A stretch of DNA of 64,000 nucleotides, from positions 1 to 64,000 of IMG/VR virus record IMGVR_UViG_3300025011_000019. One strand, 5' to 3'. How positions within the stretch are numbered: the stretch's first letter is position 1; the number at the start of each line of letters is the position of its first letter. The position numbers and the translations under genes are program-made. This DNA comes from a virus. Positions 41,945 to 49,536 of the stretch are shown here, piece by piece. Below the pieces are notes generated by a model. The model was not told where the DNA came from. It saw only the letters and a program-made list of their open reading frames with translations, and did no database searches.

Positions 41945-41953
41945 AGGGATACT

Positions 41954-41985
41954 AAAGACTAGGCAAAAACCTAGTCTTTTTCTTT
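41954..41985 (+). terminator. Terminator
   Basis: AAAGACTAGG/CCTAGTCTTT, then TTCTTTT. Confidence 0.9.
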
Positions 41986-42249
41986 TATCTAAATATAAAA
42001 TATAATAAAATTACTCCTTCCGGCTCCCACTAATCCAAACACCTCGCACAGAATGCCACCTATAAGCCCTCAGAATCTATACCCCTATATAATTGCACTT
42101 TAACACGTTTTAAACTTGTTAAAATCAAAATGCAGGTATAAGGTCTATAAATTATAAAATAATTTTTCTGTATAACTTCTATTTTCCTTTATTCTATGAT
42201 ATACTTAATAAAATTAAATATATTGGAATTTGAAAGGAGAAAACTACAT
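41986..42249 (+). other. Leader/intergenic region
   Basis: No gene. It contains TTTAAACTTG...AAAATGCAGG (about 42113-42141), similar to the hairpin segment at 46890-46920, and an extended -10 TGATATACT (about 42197-42205) for the 42250 gene. Confidence 0.45.
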
Positions 42250-42702
42250 ATGAAAAACTTAAAATCTGGAATGATTGTCAAGCACAATAACGAATTATGC
42301 AAACTGTCCAGGGGTGCCGAAAAGAAATTATACTTCGTTCCTGCTAAATATTATGTGCAATCATGGGAGGATTTAGAGGTAGCCTCTGAGGAAAATACTC
42401 AAGATACTACCCACGATGAAAAAGTAGAATTCCTCAAAAATGATTTTACATGGGGCGAAGTAGTTAAGACTTATACTATTGGAGAATATGTTGTCTTTGA
42501 ATATATAGATGGTTACGATCTAGAGCATGAAAAAGTAAAAAACATCAGATTCCACGCTCTAATCAATTATCAAACTGTTAGTATCTCATATCATTCTTTA
42601 GATTCCTGCTTAGTTGGCACAATCGCATATAAATTTGATGGAGCGAACTCTCAAGCAGCAGGTTACTTTGAAAAAATGATTGGAATGAAAGGAGCAAAAT
42701 AA
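42250..42702 (+). CDS. Unknown protein
   Basis: 150 aa from ATG 42250 (GAAAGGAG upstream), beta-rich start 'LKSGMIVKHNNELCKLSRGAEKKLYFVPAKYY'. Not recognised. Ends TAA directly adjoining the ATG of the next gene. Confidence 0.76.
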   Translation: MKNLKSGMIVKHNNELCKLSRGAEKKLYFVPAKYYVQSWEDLEVASEENTQDTTHDEKVEFLKNDFTWGEVVKTYTIGEYVVFEYIDGYDLEHEKVKNIRFHALINYQTVSISYHSLDSCLVGTIAYKFDGANSQAAGYFEKMIGMKGAK

Positions 42703-42831
42703 ATGAATTACAACAAAACTCAAAAACGAGTCCTGCGCTACAGATTAGCACAAAAAATGGACGTTTGTTGTTGGCCTACAAATCAATGGGGAATATCTAG
42801 TATTCCATTTCTTAAAAAAGTAATTAAATAA
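42703..42831 (+). CDS. 42-aa basic peptide
   Basis: Starts at ATG 42703, immediately after the TAA of 42250, with AAAGGAG inside that gene's end. 'KTQKRVLRYRLAQKMDVCCWPTNQWG'. Not recognised. Confidence 0.66.
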   Translation: MNYNKTQKRVLRYRLAQKMDVCCWPTNQWGISSIPFLKKVIK

Positions 42832-42840
42832 AACAAAATT

Positions 42841-42870
42841 AAGAGCTAACAATTAGCTCTTTTTCTTTTC
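42841..42870 (+). terminator. Terminator
   Basis: AAGAGCTAA/TTAGCTCTT, then TTTCTTTT. Confidence 0.9.
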
Positions 42871-42923
42871 TCTCCAATCCATTAAAAATCCATTTTTATA
42901 GCATAAATAGAGATATAAAAACC

Positions 42924-42951
42924 TTGACTTTAAGTCATAAATCGTTATACT
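42924..42951 (+). promoter_or_regulatory. Sigma-A promoter
   Basis: TTGACT, 16 nt, TATACT. Confidence 0.75.
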
Positions 42952-42991
42952 TATATTATAAATTGTTTCAAATTTGAAGGGAGTTTTTCAA

Positions 42992-43144
42992 ATGAAATAC
43001 GAAGTAACTAAAAAATTCATCGGCGGGATCTTAAAGGGATTAAATCACACTAGCATTACCTCAGTAAAATTCGAAGTTGGATTCACCTGTAGGGATTCAA
43101 TCGGAGGCAGTCCTTATAAAATAATTTCCTGTAATCCAGTGTAA
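42992..43144 (+). CDS. 50-aa unknown protein
   Basis: Starts ATG 42992 behind GAAGGGAG: 'MKYEVTKKFIGGILKGLNHT'. It resembles a small beta-sheet domain with two cysteines. Not recognised. Confidence 0.68.
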   Translation: MKYEVTKKFIGGILKGLNHTSITSVKFEVGFTCRDSIGGSPYKIISCNPV

Positions 43145-43149
43145 ACTAA

Positions 43150-43173
43150 AAAGGAAGGGTAAAACCTTCCTTT
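43150..43173 (+). terminator. Hairpin between 42992 and 43199
   Basis: AAAGGAAGG/CCTTCCTTT; only three T after the stem, so partial read-through into 43199 is likely. Confidence 0.6.
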
Positions 43174-43198
43174 AATAATTTGAAGGAGTGATAAACAA

Positions 43199-43546
43199 AT
43201 GTTTAAACCAGTAACAACCAAACAAACTAATAAAATGTCTCAAAACTATAAAAAATTCATTTCTACACTATTCGGAGTTGAGGCAATCGGAGCCACAAAG
43301 CAAGAAGCTGAACAAAATTTATATGATCTCATTAACTGGAATACAAAGCAATTCAGAAAATACTTTCAGCATGAAAATATAATTGCTATATTATCAAATA
43401 GTCCTTACGATCTTAATCAATATCATTATTCTTATATTCGAGAAGGAAGGGAGTCGGGAACAACCATATTCGATGCAATAAGCGACAAGGAAGCAATAAA
43501 TAAAGCTCAGAGATATTTTGATGAATACATAGGATGTTCAAATTAA
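43199..43546 (+). CDS. Unknown protein
   Basis: 115 aa, 'GVEAIGATKQEAEQNLYDLINWNTKQFRKYFQ'; alpha/beta. GAAGGAGTG precedes ATG 43199. Not recognised. Confidence 0.75.
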   Translation: MFKPVTTKQTNKMSQNYKKFISTLFGVEAIGATKQEAEQNLYDLINWNTKQFRKYFQHENIIAILSNSPYDLNQYHYSYIREGRESGTTIFDAISDKEAINKAQRYFDEYIGCSN

Positions 43547-43570
43547 GACTCTTAGGAGTCTTTTTCTTTG
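43545..43570 (+). terminator. Terminator over stop codon
   Basis: AAGACTC/GAGTCTT, then TTTCTTTG. Confidence 0.88.
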
Positions 43571-43663
43571 TCTTGCTATAAAGTTTTACCTTAAACATAT
43601 TCTAGTGCCTAAAAAGTGCCATTATGGGCCTTAAAATTAAATATAATTACTATTTGACGTTTA

Positions 43664-43693
43664 TATTTGTTCTATGGTATTATATCAATAAGA
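43664..43693 (+). promoter_or_regulatory. Promoter for 43718 gene
   Basis: TTGACG, 18 nt, TATTAT; preceded by GGGCCTTAAAATTAAATA. Confidence 0.65.
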
Positions 43694-43717
43694 AATAAAT
43701 TCAGGAGGTTATTACTT

Positions 43718-44209
43718 ATGAAAAAATATGATTTCGTAAAAATTCCAAACATCGGCGTAGGTAAAATTGAAAACATTTGGGACAACAAAGACGTTGAAGT
43801 TATTATTTGTGGTACTAAATACTATAGGGATTTAACCGAGGATAGGCCAGACATAGGAAACGTTGAACCTGCCACGGAAAAAGAATACATAGAATTTATT
43901 AAATTCATGGTTAAAGAACTAACCGCAAAGTCTAAAAATAAAAGGAGCGAAGCAACAGAATATAATAAGGAAGTTGATGGAGAAGCCACAAAGCGAAAAG
44001 GAAAAGTAAGTGTAATAAATGGTCAGTATGCTTTTGGATTATGTGAGAATTCAATATCTAGTCATCATAGAGAATTATTGTCTGATGCTAAGAAAGCAAA
44101 GGAGTTAAAAGAAAAACTTAAAAAAGAAATTGCATGGTATAAACATAGGGATAAATTAATAAAAGAGGCTGAAAAGGAAAGAAAGAATAGAGAAAAGAAC
44201 GCAGGGTAA
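43718..44209 (+). CDS. Unknown protein with charged C-terminal coil
   Basis: 163 aa from ATG 43718 (AGGAGG upstream). N-terminal 'YDFVKIPNIGVGKIENIWDNKDVEVIICGTKYYRDL' looks like a small barrel; the C-terminal 60 residues are a Lys/Glu coiled coil. Not recognised. Confidence 0.75.
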   Translation: MKKYDFVKIPNIGVGKIENIWDNKDVEVIICGTKYYRDLTEDRPDIGNVEPATEKEYIEFIKFMVKELTAKSKNKRSEATEYNKEVDGEATKRKGKVSVINGQYAFGLCENSISSHHRELLSDAKKAKELKEKLKKEIAWYKHRDKLIKEAEKERKNREKNAG

Positions 44210-44216
44210 ACCATCT

Positions 44217-44248
44217 AAAGACTAGAAATAAAATTCTAGTCTTTTTTA
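44217..44248 (+). terminator. Terminator
   Basis: AAAGACTAGAA/TTCTAGTCTTT, then TTTATG. Confidence 0.9.
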
Positions 44249-44730
44249 TGTTCATTCAGCCCGATCAACTCATTTCCCCATTTAAATCCTTGACAAACCA
44301 AAAACACACCCACAAAAACGGCCTTTCCTGCCCTCAGATTGTATTACCCTTTATAATCTTACCTAGTATACCTTTTAAACGTCTCAGAATCAAAATACAT
44401 CAATTATCCCTGCTAATCTAGGCTATTTTATCCAAGATCCCATTCAAATCTAAAAATAATATTAATTATATAGTAATACTGAGCAAACAATAGTAATCAA
44501 TAGATAATGTCATATAATCCACTGTAAATAGGCTAAAACATGGTTATTTGAGAGTATACAATATTATTTTAAGTATGTTATACTTAAGAGTACCATAAAT
44601 ACAAAAATAAATTGAAAGGAGATAGAGAGATTTTAATTAATATTTTTGGTTATACATAAGTAGGTTTTTATTGATAATGGGATAATGGGTTGATAAATAA
44701 AATTATAAAAAGAAAGAGGATGAATAATTA
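44249..44730 (+). other. Long leader with operator-like palindrome
   Basis: No full-size gene. TTAAGTAT (44569-44576) and ATACTTAA (44580-44587) form a perfect 8-bp palindrome overlapping a -10-like TATACT, suggesting a repressor-controlled promoter. A ribosome site and mini-frame follow at 44615-44659. Confidence 0.45.
44630..44659 (+). CDS. Putative leader peptide, 9 aa, ATT start
   Basis: GAAAGGAG, 8 nt, then ATT and the frame LINIFGYT ending TAA, 72 nt before the second ribosome site of the 44731 gene. It shares its GYT-stop end and layout with the 35731 frame. Low confidence. Confidence 0.33.
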   Translation: MLINIFGYT

Positions 44731-45786
44731 ATGCCAAAATTAGTATCTTATGAAGAAAATCACAGAATTAATGAAAATGAAGAATTGGAAAAGTTATGCA
44801 GTAAACATTATATCTATTTCCCTGAAGAAAGTTCTTGGTTTCCTTGTAATGATAAATATTTTAATAAAAATCCAACAAATACTAAAGACGGCTTAAATGG
44901 ACTATGTAAAAAATGTTTAGGTAAAAATAGTAAAAAATACAATAAACCTAAAAAACCTAAAAACATAATACCAGAAAGATTACAACAAACTTATGAAAAT
45001 ATGAGACAAAGATGCTACAATCCTAATGCAAAAAGTTATAAATATTATGGGGATAAAGGAGTTATTATTTGTGATGAATGGTTAAAAGATAGAAAAACTT
45101 TTTATAATTGGGCTTTGTCTAATGGTTATGAAGAAAATCTAACTATTGATAGAAAAGATACTAACGGAAATTACGAACCAAATAATTGTAGATGGATAAC
45201 TCATAAAGAGCAACAAAACAATAAAACAAATAACGTATTTATTGAACACGAAGGGGAAGTAAAAACAGTATCACAATGGAGTGAAGAAACTGGAATTAGT
45301 GGTAACTCTATAAAAGGAAGATATGAGAAAGGGAAAAATATTATGGAAGATTATTTCCACATAAAAATAAGTATAAACGGAGAGATAAAAACACTAATAG
45401 AATTATCGGAAGAATATGAAATACCATATTCAGCAATGTTAGATAGATACCACAAAGGCTGTAGTTCAGAAGATTTAATTAGGGATCTTGAACCAAGAGA
45501 GACTAAACATATAGAAATTAACGGAGAAATACATACGATTACGGAATGGGCCGAAATTTCAGGTCTAACAAGAGAAATAATTATAAATAGAATAGCTTAT
45601 GGATGGAATATAAATGATTTATTAAAACCTAGAACAAGAGAGGGTAGAAAGAAGTATATAGAAATAAATGGGACTAGTCACACAGTTCCAGAATGGTGTG
45701 ATATTATTGGAATAAGTCCTGTTGGAATGTATAATAGAATTAAGAAAGGACTAAAAGGAAATGATTTATTAGCACCAGCAAAGTAA
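44731..45786 (+). CDS. HNH/AP2-like homing protein with repeated DNA-binding modules
   Basis: 351 aa. Residues 85-165 ('RLQQTYENMRQRCYNPNAKSYKYYGDKGVIICDEWLKD ... LTIDRKDTNGNYEPNNCRWITHKEQQNNK') are a domain well known in phage homing-type proteins. It is followed by four ~45-residue modules that begin 'IEHEGEVKTVSQWSEETGIS', 'ISINGEIKTLIELSEEYEIP', 'IEINGEIHTITEWAEISGLT' and 'IEINGTSHTVPEWCDIIGIS'. These repeats probably read DNA. A CKKC pair lies near residue 60. AAGAGG precedes ATG 44731. Confidence 0.85.
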   Translation: MPKLVSYEENHRINENEELEKLCSKHYIYFPEESSWFPCNDKYFNKNPTNTKDGLNGLCKKCLGKNSKKYNKPKKPKNIIPERLQQTYENMRQRCYNPNAKSYKYYGDKGVIICDEWLKDRKTFYNWALSNGYEENLTIDRKDTNGNYEPNNCRWITHKEQQNNKTNNVFIEHEGEVKTVSQWSEETGISGNSIKGRYEKGKNIMEDYFHIKISINGEIKTLIELSEEYEIPYSAMLDRYHKGCSSEDLIRDLEPRETKHIEINGEIHTITEWAEISGLTREIIINRIAYGWNINDLLKPRTREGRKKYIEINGTSHTVPEWCDIIGISPVGMYNRIKKGLKGNDLLAPAK

Positions 45787-45794
45787 TTAAATAA

Positions 45795-45836
45795 AAGACA
45801 AAAAGACTAAGTATAAATATCTAGTCTTTTTGTCTT
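45795..45836 (+). terminator. 15-bp terminator hairpin
   Basis: AAGACAAAAAGACTA (45795-45809) pairs with TAGTCTTTTTGTCTT (45822-45836), with T-runs in the 3' arm. Confidence 0.82.
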
Positions 45837-45912
45837 CAGAAGCTTTAAATTGTTTATAAAATATCTACAATAAAATAGGACTCCATAAACAAGTAATATA
45901 TAAAAGTTTTCC

Positions 45913-45941
45913 TTGACTTATTTAGTTCATTACTATAAAAT
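45913..45941 (+). promoter_or_regulatory. Promoter of the large non-coding RNA
   Basis: TTGACT, 17 nt, TAAAAT. Confidence 0.7.
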
Positions 45942-45947
45942 AGGGAA

Positions 45948-46489
45948 CATAAGAGGGAGCAAACAAAAACCTCTTAGCACTTAGAAAAGTCAACTATTCA
46001 CTTGAATCGAAAAATAAATGTACATAAGGAGGGCCAACAATCACAAAGTATCTTGTGGCGTGACTAGGAAAACAACCTAGCATGAATTCTTTAAAAAGAG
46101 TTGAGATGATCTTTGAAAACTGAATTAAGAGACTAGCCAGCCAACACTTGTCAAATAACATACATTAGAGTATTCTATCTTAGAATATCCTCTGAGGGTT
46201 ATAATCAAGAACGTGGTAAAAAATTCGAGTGCGATATGGGCTAGTATAAATTTCTTTTATCTTATCTAATTCTCTATCCTTTCTAAATTCTAGCATATGG
46301 GATATTCCCTCTATATCAAAATTTTCTTAACAGCGTCCCTTAGTCGAATGATGATCTAAGACAGCCAAAAGAAAATAAAGATACACGGAATACAAAATAT
46401 GTTAGATTTTATAAAGGATAGAGGAAAGGATAAAAACATTCTAGGGATATGCTCCTGTTAGTGCCTACTCAAAAGGAGTATGATAATTT
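45948..46489 (+). ncRNA. Candidate large structured non-coding RNA / leader
   Basis: 540 nt with its own promoter and no gene. Stems: TAAGAGG/CCTCTTA (45950-45977), CTAGG/CCTAG (46064-46080), AATTCT/AGAGTT (46085-46102), ACTAGCC (46132-46138) with GGCTAGT (46239-46245), TATTCT/AGAATA near 46170-46188, CTCTATCCTTT (46272-46282) with AAAGGATAGAG (46412-46422) over 130 nt, enclosing ATTTTCTT/AAGAAAAT and CTTAG/CTAAG. At the 3' end ATGCTCC (about 46449) pairs with GGAGTAT (about 46474), covering the ribosome site of the 46490 gene. Confidence 0.62.
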
Positions 46490-46765
46490 ATGATAGCTTT
46501 AATTTCTTCTGATTATATCGTTAAAAATCACTTCGAGGAAATTGTGGATAATTTTCCTCAATTAAAGGTATTCAATACTAACGATGAAATAATCAGAAAC
46601 GAAGAAAATTATAACCAATTCGATCAAATTTGTTTTTGTAATTTCGAAATAACAGCCTACACTTCTATGAAAATTTCGAAATATGCTCCAGAAAAGAAAA
46701 TACAATTTTCTGATTTATACAGTTTGAAAAATTATCTTTGCAAATTAAAAAACATTCTTAACTAA
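46490..46765 (+). CDS. Small alpha/beta protein behind the large RNA
   Basis: 91 aa: 'MIALISSDYIVKNHFEEIVDNFPQLKVFNTNDEIIRNEENYNQFDQICFCNFE' reads like a short receiver or Rossmann-like domain. Not recognised. GGAG 11 nt upstream lies in a hairpin, so translation may depend on the RNA fold. Confidence 0.72.
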   Translation: MIALISSDYIVKNHFEEIVDNFPQLKVFNTNDEIIRNEENYNQFDQICFCNFEITAYTSMKISKYAPEKKIQFSDLYSLKNYLCKLKNILN

Positions 46766-46841
46766 AAATTAAAATGTAGGCATTAACAAAAGCATATCCC
46801 TTAAGCAAAAAAAGAGAGAATTAACCTAAAACATTCTACTA

Positions 46842-46968
46842 AATCCCTTCAGTTTATTCATTATTACTATTTAATCATAACAATTGCTTTAAACTTGCAT
46901 AACAAAATTAAAATGCAGGTTGTTGTAATTTAATGCTAAATTGTCTATGCTATAGGCTGAAGGGATTG
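46842..46968 (+). ncRNA. ATAACA hairpin element 1 (nested)
   Basis: AATCCCTTCAG (46842-46852) pairs with CTGAAGGGATT (46958-46968). Inside, AACTTGCAT (46892-46900) pairs with ATGCAGGTT (46913-46921) with one U-G pair; the loop regions contain ATAACAATTG and ATAACAAAATT. Lies 82 nt before the 47050 start. Confidence 0.6.
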
Positions 46969-47049
46969 AATTTTCCATAAGGTGTGAGCTTATAACAATT
47001 GGAGTTTAGACCTTGTGCAAAAATTTAAGAATGAAAGAGGTTGTGTAAA

Positions 47050-47238
47050 ATGGCAAAGGTAAGAGAATTAAAACTTTACACTTTAGAAACTACTAATTAT
47101 CTCGCAGTGGTAGAAGCTCATACAAAAGCTGAAGCCATCGAAAAAAGTGATTTCACAAAAAGTCAAGTAATTGTCAGGGAGGCCACGGAAGAAGATATAA
47201 ACTATTTAAAAGCAATGGGAGGGTATATAGTTAGGTAA
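47050..47238 (+). CDS. Small unknown protein
   Basis: 62 aa from ATG 47050 (AAAGAGG upstream): 'VRELKLYTLETTNYLAVVEAHTKAEAIEKS', ferredoxin-like beta-alpha pattern. Not recognised. Confidence 0.74.
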   Translation: MAKVRELKLYTLETTNYLAVVEAHTKAEAIEKSDFTKSQVIVREATEEDINYLKAMGGYIVR

Positions 47239-47276
47239 AATCATAATCCATTAAAAAAGACAATTTATGGGAAATG

Positions 47277-47309
47277 AAGTGCTTTATAATACTGGATTAT
47301 AGAGCACTT
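47277..47309 (+). repeat. 14-bp hairpin without terminator T-run
   Basis: AAGTGCTTTATAAT (47277-47290) pairs with ATTATAGAGCACTT (47296-47309) with one U-G pair, loop ACTGG. Intergenic structural element of another loop class; the 5' arm contains TATAAT. Confidence 0.65.
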
Positions 47310-47382
47310 TGAATTTTATTAAACTATGTACTAAGCAAAAATAATTAGTTTGTATTTTAGTAAAATAAAAGGAGTGGTCAGA

Positions 47383-47637
47383 ATGACAAAAGATACCATT
47401 CAGGCACTAAATGAAAACAAACGATTCACTATAACCATGATGAATAAAAATGGTTATACAGTCATGAGAAAATTTTCTACCATTCAATCCTGCAAGACCT
47501 TTGCAAAACATTTTCCTTTGTCTGTATTCTTCGCTTGGATTTATGACAAGTCAAAGGACGCTATAATAATGCAAAATAATTATAGCGACAAGTTATATAA
47601 ATGTAACGAAGAATCATTTATTCCTTATTGGTGTTAG
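47383..47637 (+). CDS. Unknown protein
   Basis: 84 aa from ATG 47383 (AAAGGAGTG upstream), basic, 'FTITMMNKNGYTVMRKFSTIQSCKTFAKHF'. Not recognised. Confidence 0.74.
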   Translation: MTKDTIQALNENKRFTITMMNKNGYTVMRKFSTIQSCKTFAKHFPLSVFFAWIYDKSKDAIIMQNNYSDKLYKCNEESFIPYWC

Positions 47638-47658
47638 CCCCTTAAAGTTTGTTTGCCT

Positions 47659-47702
47659 CTAGCAACAAAATCAAAATAACAGCATAAAAATTTTGTTGCT
47701 AG
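47659..47702 (+). ncRNA. ATAACA hairpin element 2
   Basis: CTAGCAACAAAAT (47659-47671) pairs perfectly with ATTTTGTTGCTAG (47690-47702); loop CAAAATAACAGCATAAAA. Followed by TGTCGAG. 30 nt before the DUF262 start codon. Confidence 0.72.
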
Positions 47703-47731
47703 TGTCGAGTAAATTAGAAGGAGTGGTTAAA

Positions 47732-48955
47732 ATGGCAAGAAGAAAACCAACCACAATGTCATGGAATATCAAGCAAATTAACACTATGATCAATAAGGGA
47801 ACAATCCTCTTTACTCATCCTTTACAACGTCCTACGGGCCAATGGGAGCAAGCAGACAAATCCTTATTAGTTGATTCTCTTTTAACCCTCTATTGTCCAG
47901 ATTGTTTCGCCATCAAGGAAAAGACAGAGAATGGAAATACATACAGCATCATTGATGGTCTTCAAAGGTTATCGACTATTCATGAACTTCTAGCAGACAA
48001 ATTAACTATGACAGAATTAGAAGACTTTTGCCTAGACGCTACCGGAAATGAAGTCTATAACATTTCAGGCAAAACATGGTCACAATTTCCCGAAGAAGTT
48101 CAAAACGAAATAATGGGTTATACTTTAGGTCTTAAAGTTTTTGAAATCGAAGAGGGAGACGACGAAGAGTCAATCATTGAAGAAATCTTTTACCGCCTTA
48201 ATAACGGTAAAGGAATGTCACTAGAGCATAAAGCACTAGTAAAAGCTAGTCATAAGGTGCAAAAGTTTGTTCACAGAATTGCGACAGAACACAAATTATT
48301 CACCAACAGTGCAAAGTATTCTGAAAAAGCGGTTAAAAAATCAGATATTCCAATGACCATTATGCAAGCAATTCTTCTTATCTCAAGGTTAGATTATCCT
48401 AGCCTAGCAGCAAAGGACATTGAACTGGTATTCTCAAAGAATGAAATAACAGATCAAGTCCTAGCACTTGTGGAAAAATCCTTTGACTTAATTGCTACAG
48501 CATTTCCAGAACAGCATAAATTTGTTACAAAAATCAACATTGTTTCAATGGCCTATTTGTTTGCTAATAGTCTTAATCATGATCAAACAATTGTTAATCT
48601 TTTGAGATATGTTAATCAAGAGATTAAACCAGGGGACGCTTATAAAGGATATACTGGCTCTGGTAATGTTAAAAAAGAAAAAACCATTAATAGACTTAAA
48701 GGTATTCTTAAATTATGCGGTGTTAATGACATTGGATTACCGATAGTGGAAGAAGTCGAAGTTGAGCAAAAATTAGAACAAGAAATAATTGTTGAAGAAC
48801 AACCGCAACAAACTGAAAACCTTGATTCTGCTATAACAGTGACCCCAGAAGAGTTCAGCGAAAATCAAGAAGAGCAACCGGAAGAAAATGAAACATCAGA
48901 CCAAAACCAAGAAGATGCTCAAGCAATTCTAAACATCATTGACAATGTTGCTTAA
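47732..48955 (+). CDS. DUF262 (ParB/GmrS-like) protein
   Basis: 407 aa from ATG 47732 (GAAGGAGTG upstream). 'THPLQRPTGQWEQADKSLLVDSLL' and 'SIIDGLQRLSTIHEL' (DGxQR, about residue 74) are the DUF262 signature, a ParB-like nucleotide-binding/nuclease fold known from GmrSD-type restriction and phage proteins. 'NNGKGMSLEHKALVKAS' follows. The last 70 residues are a Glu/Gln-rich disordered tail. No DUF1524 nuclease partner is visible. It may act in defence or counter-defence. Confidence 0.87.
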   Translation: MARRKPTTMSWNIKQINTMINKGTILFTHPLQRPTGQWEQADKSLLVDSLLTLYCPDCFAIKEKTENGNTYSIIDGLQRLSTIHELLADKLTMTELEDFCLDATGNEVYNISGKTWSQFPEEVQNEIMGYTLGLKVFEIEEGDDEESIIEEIFYRLNNGKGMSLEHKALVKASHKVQKFVHRIATEHKLFTNSAKYSEKAVKKSDIPMTIMQAILLISRLDYPSLAAKDIELVFSKNEITDQVLALVEKSFDLIATAFPEQHKFVTKINIVSMAYLFANSLNHDQTIVNLLRYVNQEIKPGDAYKGYTGSGNVKKEKTINRLKGILKLCGVNDIGLPIVEEVEVEQKLEQEIIVEEQPQQTENLDSAITVTPEEFSENQEEQPEENETSDQNQEDAQAILNIIDNVA

Positions 48956-48978
48956 TCATTAAATAATTGTATCTGGAA

Positions 48979-49015
48979 GCTAGACAATAACAATGTTAAC
49001 TTGCTATTGTCTAGC
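48979..49015 (+). ncRNA. ATAACA hairpin element 3
   Basis: GCTAGACAATA (48979-48989) pairs with TATTGTCTAGC (49005-49015); ATAACAATG spans the stem-loop border. Followed by ATTCGAG. 40 nt before ATG 49055. Confidence 0.7.
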
Positions 49016-49054
49016 ATTCGAGGTAAAGTTATTATATTCAAAGGAGGTCAAACA

Positions 49055-49363
49055 ATGCAATTCTTAACCCACTACGAGCGTTATAACGTGTCAAAATGGG
49101 AGCAACGTCAAATCATGCCACAATCTAATTTTATAGCCTTAAACAATTCATTTATGAACCACAATTCTTCTCTAATCGGTTTCCAAATTGAACATGAAGA
49201 AAAACGAGTACATTATTCAGTTAGTAATATGTTTCTCGAAAGGTTGCAAGCTCAATTCCCTGATAACTGGCTTGATATTCTAAATGACGGTATGGTTTAT
49301 GAGTTCAAACAGTGGGAGCGTGGTATTTATTCTAATATGTATCAAGAGGGATTTTTTAGTTAG
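49055..49363 (+). CDS. Unknown protein
   Basis: 102 aa from ATG 49055 (AAAGGAGG upstream): 'MQFLTHYERYNVSKWEQRQI', polar, helical. Not recognised. Confidence 0.74.
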   Translation: MQFLTHYERYNVSKWEQRQIMPQSNFIALNNSFMNHNSSLIGFQIEHEEKRVHYSVSNMFLERLQAQFPDNWLDILNDGMVYEFKQWERGIYSNMYQEGFFS

Positions 49364-49536
49364 TAAAATACATTACCTAAACTAAAAAATAATTATTTAG
49401 AGAATTAGCCTTAATTCTCTTCTAAGTTCATGAAAAAAGTGATATAATATATATCATAAGGCTATGAAATTAGAAGGCAATTGTGGAAAATATCTATAAC
49501 AGTTGGCCTAGAATAAATCAAAGGAGCGTGTATATT

